Assembly (NCBI GenBank): GCA_041484195.1
Contig: JBGPHC010000007.1
Span: 62,001-126,000, forward strand
DNA: 64,000 nt
Direction: 5' to 3'
Source: PSRI01 sp041484195
Lineage (GTDB): Bacteria > Bacteroidota > Bacteroidia > Chitinophagales > Chitinophagaceae
Program-made: the position numbers and the translations under genes
Notes under the pieces: generated by a model
Told to the model about the DNA's origin: nothing
Database searches by the model: none
What the model saw: only the letters and a program-made list of their open reading frames with translations
Part shown: positions 37,685 to 47,010 of the stretch, one piece after another
How the letters are laid out: each line of letters begins with the position of its first letter
Numbering within the stretch: position 1 is the stretch's first letter

Positions 37685-38428
37685 TCAAATCAGTTTTGCT
37701 TCCTCATGCAGGAGTCTCACCAGTTCGGCCGGATTGTCTGCGGGTACCAGCTTCACCCCTGCTTTGGGAGGAGGCAATTCAAATTTCACGATGGTGGTGA
37801 GCGTATCCGCCGGAACCGCTTCCACTGTTTTCAGCGGTTTAGTACGGGCCGCCATGATGCCCCGCATATTTGGAATCCTGGCTTCGGCAACGCCTTTCTG
37901 ACAACTAACTACCAGCGGTAAACTAAGTTCGCAAATCTCCTCACCGCCTTCTATTTCCCTGGAGACCGTAGCAGTATTTCCATTCAATTCAAATTTCGTG
38001 GCCATGGCGATATAAGGCAAATCCAGTAATTCTGATAGCATGCCTCCTATGGCAGCTCCATTATAATCAATCGTTTCCCTGCCCGTGAGGATCAGGTCAT
38101 ATCCTCCTCCCTTCGCTACGGCCGCAATCTGCGAAGCGGTATAGAAACTGTCCTGGCTATCTACATTCACACGAACGGCTTCATCTCCACCGAGGGCCAA
38201 AGCCTTACGGATGATGGGTTCTGAATCCGCCAGGCCAACTGTTGCCAGGTGAAGGATAATGGAAGGATCTTTCTCCTTCAATTCAATGGCCCTCACAAGC
38301 GCATACCATTCATCATAGGGATTGATGATCCACTGCACTCCATCCGTGGCGAATTTCGTATTGTTATCGGTGAAAGCTATTTTTGCCGTAGTGTCAGGCG
38401 TCTTACTGATACAGACCAAAATTTTCAT
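37685..38428 (-). CDS. etfB: Electron transfer flavoprotein beta subunit
   Basis: ATG 38428 gives 247 residues; the longer frame to 38524 includes the likely promoter. Features are MKILVCISKTPDTTAKI, GVQWIINPYDEWYALVRAIE and the AMP-site region DLILTGRETIDYNGAAIGGM. The signature VSREIEGGEEICELSLPLVV is followed by the typical RIPNMRGIMAARTKPL. Partner of EtfA. Confidence 0.95.
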   Translation of the reverse strand: MKILVCISKTPDTTAKIAFTDNNTKFATDGVQWIINPYDEWYALVRAIELKEKDPSIILHLATVGLADSEPIIRKALALGGDEAVRVNVDSQDSFYTASQIAAVAKGGGYDLILTGRETIDYNGAAIGGMLSELLDLPYIAMATKFELNGNTATVSREIEGGEEICELSLPLVVSCQKGVAEARIPNMRGIMAARTKPLKTVEAVPADTLTTIVKFELPPPKAGVKLVPADNPAELVRLLHEEAKLI

Positions 38429-38499
38429 GAACTTTAGTTTTATTTCATAGTCTAAACTCCCGAAGGCAATAAGGTTGTTTATGCAACCAATATAGACAG

Positions 38500-38507
38500 C
38501 AAATATA
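38500..38507 (-). promoter_or_regulatory. Candidate -7 box for etfBA
   Basis: On the minus strand the sequence is TATATTTG, an exact TAnnTTTG match, 71 bp before the etfB start. A small hairpin GGTTG/CAACC (38473-38489) would lie in the leader. Confidence 0.4.
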
Positions 38508-38557
38508 AAGCGGGAAAAGTTCATACATTAATTATTTTTTAAAATATTACCGGGTTC

Positions 38558-38869
38558 ATGGACAGGATTAAGCGGATCATGGAATTGTTGAAGATCAGTC
38601 CGGAAGACAATTTTCTCCAGCATGCCCTCGCTCTGGAAAATATCAAGCTCGGGCAGGACTCGCAGGCCCGGCATTTATTTGAAGAAATCCTGAACAGGGA
38701 TCCCGGCTATATTGGTTCCTACTATCACCTGTGTAAATTATTAGAGAGAAATGCTGAGCCCCGACTTGCCCTTGAGTGGTATGGACGGGGAATGGAAGCC
38801 GCAAAAAAGGCGGGAGATCAGCATGCTTTGCAGGAATTGCAGGCGGCTTATGAGGAATTGGCTGATTGA
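38558..38869 (+). CDS. Tetratricopeptide-repeat protein
   Basis: 103 residues forming about two TPR units (LEIL-like helices: DNFLQHALALENIKLGQDSQ, YIGSYYHLCKLLERNAEPRL). No signal peptide. Likely a cytoplasmic protein-protein adaptor. 32 bp before tilS on the same strand, so probably co-transcribed; partner unknown. Confidence 0.8.
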   Translation: MDRIKRIMELLKISPEDNFLQHALALENIKLGQDSQARHLFEEILNRDPGYIGSYYHLCKLLERNAEPRLALEWYGRGMEAAKKAGDQHALQELQAAYEELAD

Positions 38870-38901
38870 TTCATTCTTTATCCGGCAAACTATTTAATTT
38901 G

Positions 38902-40338
38902 ATGTCCCTCCAAGAAAAGTTTATCCAGTTTATCAGGACGGAATCTCTGTTTAATCAGGGTGACCTGCTGATACTTGCCGTGAGCGGCGGAGTGGATTCC
39001 GTGGTGCTTTGCGAACTATGTCATGATGCCGGTTATTCATTCATAATAGCTCATTGCAATTTCCAGCTCCGTGGGGAAGAAAGCGGCAGGGATGAAATGT
39101 TCGTGAGAGGTCTCGCAAACAAGTACGATACATCCCTGTTGGTAAAACATTTCGATACCGAAAAATATGCACTCCTGCATCGGGTATCCATTCAGGTGGC
39201 CGCAAGAGAATTGCGCTATGGCTGGTTCGCCGAACTATTGGGTGAAAAAAAATCCATTTTCAGCGACGGGAATTCTGAATGGCTAAAGGGGGAATTGGAG
39301 CCGGGCCAATCGAAGGGCTCGAATCCTGCCCTGGCTGGATTGCCAAGACCGAATTATGTGCTTACGGCTCATCACCTGGATGACAATATTGAAACAGTCC
39401 TGATGAATTTTTTTAAGGGAACAGGCGTAGCCGGAATGCGTGGCATGTTGCCGAAAAACGGGAAACTGGTCAGGCCATTATTACAGGCCCGGAAGGAAGA
39501 ATTACTCAATTTCGCAAAGGGGCGCAATCTTTTGTTTGTGGAAGATTCCAGCAATTCTTCCGACAAATATTCCCGCAACTATTTTCGAAGGCAGGTCATT
39601 CCATTGATCCAGAAAATCTATCCCGAAGCCGAAAAAAACCTGGCCGATAATATTGATAAGGCAAGGGATCTTGAAATATTATACCATCAGGCCATCGAAC
39701 TGCATAAGAAAAAGCTGCTCGAACACAGGGGAGACGAATTATATATTCCGATCCTTAAACTTCGTAAGTCCAGCCCCATCCGGACCATTATTTATGAGAT
39801 CATCCGTGAATATGGATTTAGTCCGAAGCAGGTTGATGGGGTACTGAAGCTAATGGAAAGCGAAAGCGGCAAATACATGCTCTCACCTACGCATCGCATA
39901 CTCAGGAACAGAAATTGGTTCATCATTTCAAAGTTGGAAAACCAGAGTGGTGGCATGATCCTGATCGAAGAGAACCAGAGGAGGGCGGAATTCGAAAATG
40001 GAATCCTGGAATTTGAATGGATTCCAAATATTGAATTTAAAATGCCTTTGGGGGAAAAGAAAGCATTCCTGGACGCGGATCGAATAGAGTTTCCATTGCT
40101 ATTGCGAAAATGGCAGAAGGGAGACTATTTCTATCCATTGGGCATGCCCAAAAAGAAGAAACTCGCCCGTTTTTTTATTGACCAGAAAATGTCGCTGCAA
40201 GAAAAAGAAAAGACCTGGGTGCTTGAAATGAATAAAAAGATAGTCTGGGTGGTAGGCAAAAGGATTGATGACCGATTCAAGATCGGCAATGCCACTAAAA
40301 ACGTACTGAGGATTTCGTGGTTGGATGTCAGCGCCTGA
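38902..40338 (+). CDS. tilS: tRNA(Ile)-lysidine synthase
   Basis: Modifies C34 of tRNA-Ile(CAU) to lysidine. ATG 38902 gives 478 residues. The PP-loop AVSGGVDS is at 26-33, HCNFQLRGEES at 51-61, and TAHHLDDNIETVLMN starts at 155. The C-terminal TilS domain is present (LRKWQKGDYFYPLGM, DRFKIGNATKNVLRI). Oddity: about 30 extra residues (roughly 116-151, including QSKGSNPALAGLPRP) sit between ELLGE and YVLTAHH, where the family normally needs only a few residues. Its tail overlaps the rhomboid gene by 11 bp. Confidence 0.94.
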   Translation: MSLQEKFIQFIRTESLFNQGDLLILAVSGGVDSVVLCELCHDAGYSFIIAHCNFQLRGEESGRDEMFVRGLANKYDTSLLVKHFDTEKYALLHRVSIQVAARELRYGWFAELLGEKKSIFSDGNSEWLKGELEPGQSKGSNPALAGLPRPNYVLTAHHLDDNIETVLMNFFKGTGVAGMRGMLPKNGKLVRPLLQARKEELLNFAKGRNLLFVEDSSNSSDKYSRNYFRRQVIPLIQKIYPEAEKNLADNIDKARDLEILYHQAIELHKKKLLEHRGDELYIPILKLRKSSPIRTIIYEIIREYGFSPKQVDGVLKLMESESGKYMLSPTHRILRNRNWFIISKLENQSGGMILIEENQRRAEFENGILEFEWIPNIEFKMPLGEKKAFLDADRIEFPLLLRKWQKGDYFYPLGMPKKKKLARFFIDQKMSLQEKEKTWVLEMNKKIVWVVGKRIDDRFKIGNATKNVLRISWLDVSA

Positions 40339-40972
40339 AGATGGAGTGAATAAAATCACCCAGCACATCCACGTTTTCATTTGCGAAAAGTTTGGCCGCC
40401 ACCACTGTAAAAACAATCCCGAAAATGGCGCCAAAAAAATGCGCCACATGGCCAATATTATCCTTTCCCCTTTTTGCCAGATATGCTGATAAGACCAGGA
40501 AAAGAATTCCGAAAATATAGCCTGGAATATCAAATGGAATAAACATAAACCTGATCGGCAATTGGGGCCGGAGAATTATTCCGGAAAAGATCACTGCCGA
40601 AACCGCTCCGGATGCGCCCAGGGCCGTATAGCCATATACATCCCGGTATTTAAAATAATCCGGTATGGTGGAGATCACCAGGGCCAGGACATACATCGCC
40701 AGGAAAAATATCTTGCCTTTTTCATAAAACAGGAATGGCGCTGAGAAGACCTGCTGTTCCACGAAAATGCCAAATGAATAAAGAGACAACATATTAAATG
40801 AAAGATGGATATAGTCGGCATGGATCAGGCCATAAGTAAGAAACCGGAAATATTGCCCGTTGGTCTTTATGACAGCAGGCCAGAAAATCAAATCCGCTTT
40901 CAGTTTGGGATTATTCAGGGCAATAATGGAAATCACACAGGTAATGACCACGATGATCAAAGTGATAGACAT
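40328..40972 (-). CDS. Rhomboid-family intramembrane serine protease
   Basis: 214 residues and six hydrophobic segments. The nucleophile serine is in GASGAVSAVIF (near 119-129), the catalytic histidine in HVAHFFGAIFG (near 175), and HLSFNMLSLYSFG supplies the family's N-terminal His/Asn motif. It cleaves transmembrane substrates; none can be named. Convergent with tilS, with the coding ends overlapping by 11 bp. Confidence 0.9.
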   Translation of the reverse strand: MSITLIIVVITCVISIIALNNPKLKADLIFWPAVIKTNGQYFRFLTYGLIHADYIHLSFNMLSLYSFGIFVEQQVFSAPFLFYEKGKIFFLAMYVLALVISTIPDYFKYRDVYGYTALGASGAVSAVIFSGIILRPQLPIRFMFIPFDIPGYIFGILFLVLSAYLAKRGKDNIGHVAHFFGAIFGIVFTVVAAKLFANENVDVLGDFIHSIFRR

Positions 40973-41019
40973 GCATTAAAATTTTTCCGAAGATAATTGA
41001 ATAAACATAGCGTCCCTGC

Positions 41020-41493
41020 TCATTCATGATGGTATTTCTCATTCCTGGTAATACTGCAGGCACGGTAAACCTGTTCGGCCAGGATCAGGCGCACCAATTG
41101 ATGCGGGAAAGTGAGTTGAGACAATGACCACACAAAATCGGCGCGCTTCAATAAGGCCTCATCAATGCCGTATGCGCCTCCTACCAGGAAAACCAGTTGT
41201 TTAACGTTTTCGTTTGCCCTTGATTGTATGAACTTCGCCAAAATTTTGGAACTCATTTGCTTCCCCTTTTCATCCAGGATGACCAGGTAATCTTCTTTCG
41301 TCAATATCCCTGAAACCAAGTCCCTTTCCTTTTTTTTCAAATCAAGCGGCGACAAAGCAGCGGCATTTTTAGGCATGGGAATTATTTTCCACTCCACGGC
41401 GAAATACCTTGCGATGCGCCTGGTAAATTCTTCAATCCCGGGTCTGAAGACTGCCTCATGGTTCTTGCCGATAGTCCAAATTTGAATTTTCAT
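41020..41493 (-). CDS. rlmH: 23S rRNA (pseudouridine1915-N3)-methyltransferase
   Basis: 157 residues, the family's usual length. SPOUT-fold marks are LVFLVGGAYGIDEALLKR (SAM knot) and SLSQLTFPHQLVRLILAEQV, ending YRACSITRNEKYHHE. It methylates the pseudouridine in helix 69 on the assembled ribosome. Single gene. Confidence 0.95.
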   Translation of the reverse strand: MKIQIWTIGKNHEAVFRPGIEEFTRRIARYFAVEWKIIPMPKNAAALSPLDLKKKERDLVSGILTKEDYLVILDEKGKQMSSKILAKFIQSRANENVKQLVFLVGGAYGIDEALLKRADFVWSLSQLTFPHQLVRLILAEQVYRACSITRNEKYHHE

Positions 41494-41791
41494 CCTCCAT
41501 TCTTAATTAATGGGCGCGATTAATATTAAATGCGCTAAAATAATCAAGAATCAGGGAAAGCTTGCTCATCGCCTTGATTACAGGAGTTCGGCAAACATTC
41601 ATTATGATCTTTCCCTATATCAATTTCTTAATGTAAAATTAATATAGCTATGGTGTGCTGATTGTCAGGTACATAAAACCGGAAATCAAAAAATGTGCAT
41701 TCCCTGTGCATTTCCTGCCGGGCCTTTTGCAATACCTTTTAATTTCTTTCACAATCGCCCCATTCGCAAAGAGGCTCTAAAATCTGTGATT

Positions 41792-42208
41792 ATGTACATT
41801 ACCGAAACCATGTTGACTACAGCTACCCCTGACAAGATCTGGAAAATTTGGACCGATGTGAAAAATTGGAAGAATTGGGATTTCGGCCTCCGGGAGGCTC
41901 TGATAAAAGGCCCTTTCCAGGAAAATATGGAAGGTGTGGCAGTGTCGGAGAAAGGCCCAAGAACCGGGTTCCGCATCACTTCCTGCAAACCTAATTTCTC
42001 TTATACCATTACCGCTAAATTACCGCTTGCTGAAATCACCCTCCATCGCTTCATGGGATACCATAATAGCAAGACTACGGTTACGCATGAGGTTTGGATG
42101 GAAGGCCCTTTGAGCAGTGTATGGTGGAGCCTGATAGGAAAGAGATACAGCCATTGGATGCCGGAAATGATGAAGAAACTGAAACAGATCGCCGAAACGC
42201 CCGAATAG
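41792..42208 (+). CDS. SRPBCC-family protein
   Basis: ATG 41792 gives 138 residues; the frame back to 41693 adds non-homologous sequence. A START-like helix-grip fold: TMLTTATPDKIWKIWTDVKNW at the start, then WMEGPLSSVWWSLIGKRY and the C-terminal helix HWMPEMMKKLKQIAE. Members bind small hydrophobic ligands or catalyse on them. Ligand unknown. Confidence 0.82.
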   Translation: MYITETMLTTATPDKIWKIWTDVKNWKNWDFGLREALIKGPFQENMEGVAVSEKGPRTGFRITSCKPNFSYTITAKLPLAEITLHRFMGYHNSKTTVTHEVWMEGPLSSVWWSLIGKRYSHWMPEMMKKLKQIAETPE

Positions 42209-42302
42209 ACTCAACCTGGCGACTTCCCCGGTTCATGAGCCCCGCATTTATACGAGCGGAATCCTGGATTATGATAATTCTCAAACTGAAAAATCTAAAA
42301 GC

Positions 42303-43082
42303 TCATTCCGCAAGTAAAACGGGAGATTGATTGTTCAATTGGTTGAGTTGAAAAATGAATTCTTCCATTCCCACTGACTTTTTTTCATCGAGCAGGTAGT
42401 TGATATAATACTTGAAATAGCGCTGCAGGTCGAATAATTTATAAGGATTTTCGCTGATGATTTCCGGGATATGGGCGAGTCCCATACCATTGGCGTCATT
42501 GAATGCCTTAATAAATGCTTCTGGCAGGGGTTTATTGGCCACCCAGGCCGCGAATACAAAATTCAGACCCGTATGATCTTTCCAGGCTTCACCGAGGTCA
42601 TATATATAAGTGGATTTTTGCCTTTGTTCAAATGCCCGGTCGCCGATCACGAGCCCGGCAGTTGTATCTTTTATCAGATGCCGGTATTCTTCGCCACGGG
42701 TATCTATGATTTCGGGGGAGATATGCCAGTAATTCTTCAATAGTATCTGCAATAAGGCCGCTGAAGTCCTGGATTGGTAATCGAGAAGCACTTTTTGAAT
42801 CCTGTTCACCGGCACTTCACTGAACATGCATACAGAGGCCACGGGCCCATCGCTGCCAATGCAATAGTCAGATATAATTCTGGAATATGCCAGGCTTGGA
42901 ATTGAGGCAACCGGAATTAAACCCGCGTCAATCTCGTCGTTTAGAAGCATCTCAGCGATCCTGGCCGGATAGTCTTCCACCAGTTCAATCTCATGCATCA
43001 GAGGGGATCGTTTGATCCCATAGAGCAGCGGCTTCGTGTTCAAATAACTTACCGCGCCAATCCTAATTTTCTTTTCCGGCAT
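42303..43082 (-). CDS. mqnA: Chorismate dehydratase of the futalosine menaquinone pathway
   Basis: 259 residues, periplasmic-binding-protein-like fold. IRIGAVSYLNTKPLLYG is the MqnA start motif; LLNDEIDAGLIPVASI, DYQSRTSAALLQILL and AGLVIGDRAFEQRQ follow. It converts chorismate to 3-enolpyruvyl-benzoate, the first committed step. This implies menaquinone is made by the futalosine route, not by MenA-F. Confidence 0.9.
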   Translation of the reverse strand: MPEKKIRIGAVSYLNTKPLLYGIKRSPLMHEIELVEDYPARIAEMLLNDEIDAGLIPVASIPSLAYSRIISDYCIGSDGPVASVCMFSEVPVNRIQKVLLDYQSRTSAALLQILLKNYWHISPEIIDTRGEEYRHLIKDTTAGLVIGDRAFEQRQKSTYIYDLGEAWKDHTGLNFVFAAWVANKPLPEAFIKAFNDANGMGLAHIPEIISENPYKLFDLQRYFKYYINYLLDEKKSVGMEEFIFQLNQLNNQSPVLLAE

Positions 43083-43145
43083 ACTCCTTTATTTGACAGG
43101 TTCCGGGCACAAATAAAATCTCAATAATCCCGGCACTATTCTAAA

Positions 43146-43173
43146 TTTGCGCAAATTTATAGGAATACCTTTG
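43146..43173 (+). promoter_or_regulatory. Candidate purB promoter
   Basis: TTTG (43146-43149) and TACCTTTG (43166-43173) match the -33 and -7 boxes with a slightly short 16-bp spacer, 31 bp before the start codon. A second TAAATTTG overlaps the -33 box. Confidence 0.4.
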
Positions 43174-43204
43174 TAAATAGCCTCACTAATTTAATTGCCA
43201 ATCC

Positions 43205-44551
43205 ATGGAGCTTTCAGCGCTTACGGCCATATCACCGGTCGACGGAAGATACCGGACCCAGTTGCACCACCTGGATCAGTATTTTTCCGAATATGCCCTG
43301 ATCCGTTACCGCATACTGGTGGAACTGGAATATTTCATTGCCCTGAGTGAAAAGAAATTCTTCACCCTCAAGCCCGCCCAGGTCAAATCCCTGAGAGATA
43401 TCTATCAGCAATTCACGGTGGACAAGGCTAACGAGATCAAGAACCTTGAACGGATCACCAATCATGACGTTAAAGCAGTTGAATATTATATCAAGAGAGA
43501 ACTGGAAGCCCTAAAACTCGGCAACCTGAAAGAATGGATCCATTTCGGCCTCACTTCCCAGGATGTGAATAATACCGCCGTCCCGCTGAGTTGGAAAGAA
43601 GCCCTGGAAAACGAATACCTACCATTCGTGAGCACCCTGGTGCTGGAATTGAAAAAACTGGCCAGGAACTGGGCCGGAGTTCCTATGCTGGCACGTACTC
43701 ATGGACAACCTGCTTCGCCTACCCGTTTGGGAAAGGAGATCATGGTATTTGCCGAAAGGCTGGAACAACAATTGGGGCTATTGCTTCGAATACCCTATTC
43801 CTGCAAATTCGGAGGGGCTACGGGAAATTTCAACGCCCACGTGGCGGCATTTCCCAAATTCGACTGGATCCGGTTTGCCAATGATTTCTGCAGCAATAAA
43901 CTCGGATTGCAGCGCCAGCAATTCACCACCCAAATAGAACACTATGATAACCTGGCCGCTCATTTAGATGGCCTGAAACGCGTCAACGTGATCCTGATTG
44001 ATTTTTGCCGGGATATCTGGACCTATGTTTCCCTTGAATATTTCAAACAGAAACTGAAAAAAGGAGAAGTGGGTTCTTCCGCTATGCCCCATAAAGTGAA
44101 TCCCATTGATTTCGAAAACGCGGAGGGAAACCTGGGACTTGCCAACGCCATCTTCGAACATCTTTCTGCAAAATTACCCATATCACGACTCCAGAGAGAC
44201 CTCACCGATTCAACTGTATTGAGAAATATCGGGGTTCCATTTGCGCATACTATTCTCAGCCTCAAGTCAATCGAAAAAGGCCTGAGTAAACTGATCCTCA
44301 ATGAATCTAAAATCAGGGAGGACCTTGATCAAAACTGGGCCGTTGTGGCAGAAGCAATCCAGACGATTCTGCGAAGAGAAAATTATCCCAACCCTTACGA
44401 GGCATTGAAAGCACTTACCAGGGGGGCCGATAATATTTCCCAGAAAACAATCCACAAATTCATCAATGGGTTAAAAATCTCCGCAGGCCTGAAAAAGGAA
44501 CTTAAGGCAATCACACCCCATAACTATACCGGCACAACGCCAAAATTTTAG
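43205..44551 (+). CDS. purB: Adenylosuccinate lyase
   Basis: 448 residues. Acts twice in purine synthesis (SAICAR and adenylosuccinate cleavage). SPVDGRYRTQLHHLDQYFSE opens the protein. HFGLTSQDVNNTA and ARTHGQPASPTRLGKE hold catalytic histidines, and the fumarase-superfamily signature SSAMPHKVNPIDFENAEG is near 295-312, with the catalytic serine loop. This is the E. coli-type long form. Confidence 0.96.
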   Translation: MELSALTAISPVDGRYRTQLHHLDQYFSEYALIRYRILVELEYFIALSEKKFFTLKPAQVKSLRDIYQQFTVDKANEIKNLERITNHDVKAVEYYIKRELEALKLGNLKEWIHFGLTSQDVNNTAVPLSWKEALENEYLPFVSTLVLELKKLARNWAGVPMLARTHGQPASPTRLGKEIMVFAERLEQQLGLLLRIPYSCKFGGATGNFNAHVAAFPKFDWIRFANDFCSNKLGLQRQQFTTQIEHYDNLAAHLDGLKRVNVILIDFCRDIWTYVSLEYFKQKLKKGEVGSSAMPHKVNPIDFENAEGNLGLANAIFEHLSAKLPISRLQRDLTDSTVLRNIGVPFAHTILSLKSIEKGLSKLILNESKIREDLDQNWAVVAEAIQTILRRENYPNPYEALKALTRGADNISQKTIHKFINGLKISAGLKKELKAITPHNYTGTTPKF

Positions 44552-44595
44552 CAAACTCTATATTAAAATGGGTCAGGAAATTACTGGTTGTGGAA

Positions 44596-45105
44596 TCAGG
44601 ATTCATTCGGATTATCGATTTGAAACAGGTGCAATAGATTTCCTTCATCCCAAAATTCCTGCACAAATATGAATCCATTCTTCAGAAGCACTTTCTGAGA
44701 AGCTTCATTTTCGGGAAAAGTGAGTGCCATCACAGTTTTCAGCCTAATGGTGCCGAATGCATAATCTAATCCACCCTGCACGGCTTCGGTTGCATACCCC
44801 ATTCCCCAATATCCGGGAAATAAGGCATAACCCATTTCAATGGCGTTGAGACTATCAGAATGTTTCAGCATGAAGGAGCCCAGGAGGGGATCATTTTCTT
44901 TTGCCATGAGCGCCCACCTTCCGTATTCGGGGAATTTCGAATAGATGGCGATATTTTCAAGCAGAAATTTTGCGGACCTATCCCTGCTGAGCGGTTCACG
45001 GATATAACGCATCACATCGGGATCGCTGTTCAACCTGTAGCAGGCCTCCCGGTCGGCCTCGGTAAAGCGCCGTATGTAAAGACGTTCTGTCTCAAAGATA
45101 TTCAT
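44596..45105 (-). CDS. GNAT acetyltransferase (RimJ/RimL-like)
   Basis: 169 residues. TERLYIRRFTEADREACYRL at the start, FPGYWGMGYATEAVQGGLDYAF contains the acetyl-CoA pyrophosphate loop, and FPENEASQKVLLKNGFIF is the RimJ/RimL ending. Substrate could be a protein N-terminus or a small amine. 38 bp after prfC, same strand order. Confidence 0.88.
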   Translation of the reverse strand: MNIFETERLYIRRFTEADREACYRLNSDPDVMRYIREPLSRDRSAKFLLENIAIYSKFPEYGRWALMAKENDPLLGSFMLKHSDSLNAIEMGYALFPGYWGMGYATEAVQGGLDYAFGTIRLKTVMALTFPENEASQKVLLKNGFIFVQEFWDEGNLLHLFQIDNPNES

Positions 45106-45143
45106 AACAGTTTAATATACCCGATGATGGCCCTCTTCCAAAA

Positions 45144-46730
45144 TCATTTATGTATTTCCGAAGAAAAGTGAAATTCTATGTCGGGGTTATTTGCGATTTC
45201 GGTATTCAGGAACCACTGGCTCTGTGCCAGGTACACCAGGTGTCCGTCCTTATCCACCACAATATTCCCTGTTTTAAACCGAATAAAATCTTCCAGCTTT
45301 TTCTTGTCTTTGGCAGTGATCCAGCATGCCTTGTAAAAAGGCAGGGAATTGAATTGAACCGACGCGCCATATTCATGCAGGAGCCGGTATTGTATAACTT
45401 CAAATTGCAGGTCGCCCACACAACCGATGATCTTCCTGTTGCCATTGTGTTGAGTAAACAATTGGGCCACACCCTCGTCGGTGAGCTGCAATAATCCCTT
45501 GTCCAATTGCTTGGTTTTCATAGGGTCTTTATTGACCACCTCTTTAAAAAGTTCCGGCGAAAAACTGGGAATTCCCGTGAAATAAAAATTCTCTCCTTCA
45601 GTGAGTGTGTCTCCAATCTTGAAATTTCCGGTATCAAAAAGGCCTACCACATCGCCTGGAAATGCTTCATTGATAATATCTTTTTCCCTCGCCAGAAAAC
45701 TATAGGGATTGCTGAACCGGATGTCCTTATTCAATCGAACATGATGGTAGTATTTATTTCTCTCAAATTTGCCGGAGCAAACGCGGAGGAATGCGATCCT
45801 GTCCCGGTGTTTGGGATCGAGGTTGGCATGGATCTTAAAGACAAACCCGCTTAATTTTTCTTCTCCGGGGCATACTTCCCGTACAGAAGTAGGCCTGCAA
45901 AGTGGAACCGGTGCTATCCTGATAAAAGTATCCAGCAGCTCTTTCACGCCAAAATTATTGATTGCGCTTCCAAAAAAAACCGGGGCCGTTTTCCCCGATA
46001 AATAATCCTTTACATTCAATGGCCCGTGGACGCCGTCAATCAGTTCCACGTCTTCTCTTAGCTGCGCCGCATCCTTCTCACCTATTTTCTGATCCAGTAT
46101 GGCATTATTCAGATCCTGGATCTGCAGCGTGTTTTCATCGTTGGCCCTGGTGTTGGCCGTGAATAGCCGAAGGTTCTTGTCAAAGAGATTATAGACGCCT
46201 TTGAAATTCTTACCACTATTGATGGGCCAGGTCATGGGATGTAACTGGATCTTCAATTCTTTCTCTATTTCTTCCAGCAGGTCGAAGGGCAGTTTACCAT
46301 CGCGATCCATTTTATTGATGAACACGATTACGGGCGTATCCCTCATGCGGCAGACTTCCATCAGCTTGCGGGTTTGCTCTTCCACACCGTTCACGCTATC
46401 AATCACCAATATGACACTATCCACTGCCGTGAGGGTTCTGTAAGTATCCTCAGCAAAATCTTTGTGACCGGGAGTATCAAGCAGGTTGATGAGCATGTCT
46501 TTGTACTCAAAGGTCATGACGCTGGTGGCCACGGAAATGCCGCGCTGCCGCTCAATTTCCATGAAATCGCTGGTGGCGTATTTCTTGATCTTGTTGCTTT
46601 TTACAGCCCCCGCCGTCTGGATAGCCCCTCCAAAAAGCAGGAACTTTTCAGTAAGGGTTGTCTTACCAGCATCGGGGTGCGATATAATGGCAAAGGTCTT
46701 TCTCTTATTTATTTCGGCTTCGTACGTCAT
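45144..46730 (-). CDS. prfC: Peptide chain release factor 3
   Basis: ATG 46730 gives 528 residues, matching the family; the in-frame extension to 46880 has no homology. GTPase motifs are SHPDAGKTTLTEKFL (G1), DTPGHKDF (G3) and VFINKMDRDG (G4), with the RF3-specific KFLLFGGAIQTAGAVKSNK. Domains II and III follow, including EVIQYRLLHEYGASV. It recycles RF1 and RF2 on the ribosome. Confidence 0.95.
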   Translation of the reverse strand: MTYEAEINKRKTFAIISHPDAGKTTLTEKFLLFGGAIQTAGAVKSNKIKKYATSDFMEIERQRGISVATSVMTFEYKDMLINLLDTPGHKDFAEDTYRTLTAVDSVILVIDSVNGVEEQTRKLMEVCRMRDTPVIVFINKMDRDGKLPFDLLEEIEKELKIQLHPMTWPINSGKNFKGVYNLFDKNLRLFTANTRANDENTLQIQDLNNAILDQKIGEKDAAQLREDVELIDGVHGPLNVKDYLSGKTAPVFFGSAINNFGVKELLDTFIRIAPVPLCRPTSVREVCPGEEKLSGFVFKIHANLDPKHRDRIAFLRVCSGKFERNKYYHHVRLNKDIRFSNPYSFLAREKDIINEAFPGDVVGLFDTGNFKIGDTLTEGENFYFTGIPSFSPELFKEVVNKDPMKTKQLDKGLLQLTDEGVAQLFTQHNGNRKIIGCVGDLQFEVIQYRLLHEYGASVQFNSLPFYKACWITAKDKKKLEDFIRFKTGNIVVDKDGHLVYLAQSQWFLNTEIANNPDIEFHFSSEIHK

Positions 46731-47010
46731 TGTCAAAAAATTGCAATCATTCAAATAAGGCATTTGGCGGATTGGCGCGCAAAGGTAAGTTTTGATGAGC
46801 AATCGAAGCGGATGAAATGGGAATTGAAGTTTCCGGATTATTTCATGCAAGACTGCTGAACCACGAATCGGGGCCGCCATCCATCCTTATATTTCAAGGT
46901 CTCTAAGCATTCCTAACCTCACGCACAGGGGCTAATGAGGCTGTCAGTCATTGGTTTTCCTTTCAACAAAATTTTAGTAAACGCTTGAATATTCTGCTTA
47001 AATTTGAACC

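Noticed and set aside
39310..39345. tRNA-like sequence inside tilS
   Set aside because: The T-arm-like stretch does not form a 5-bp stem around the loop, and no acceptor or anticodon arm can be drawn; it is coding sequence.
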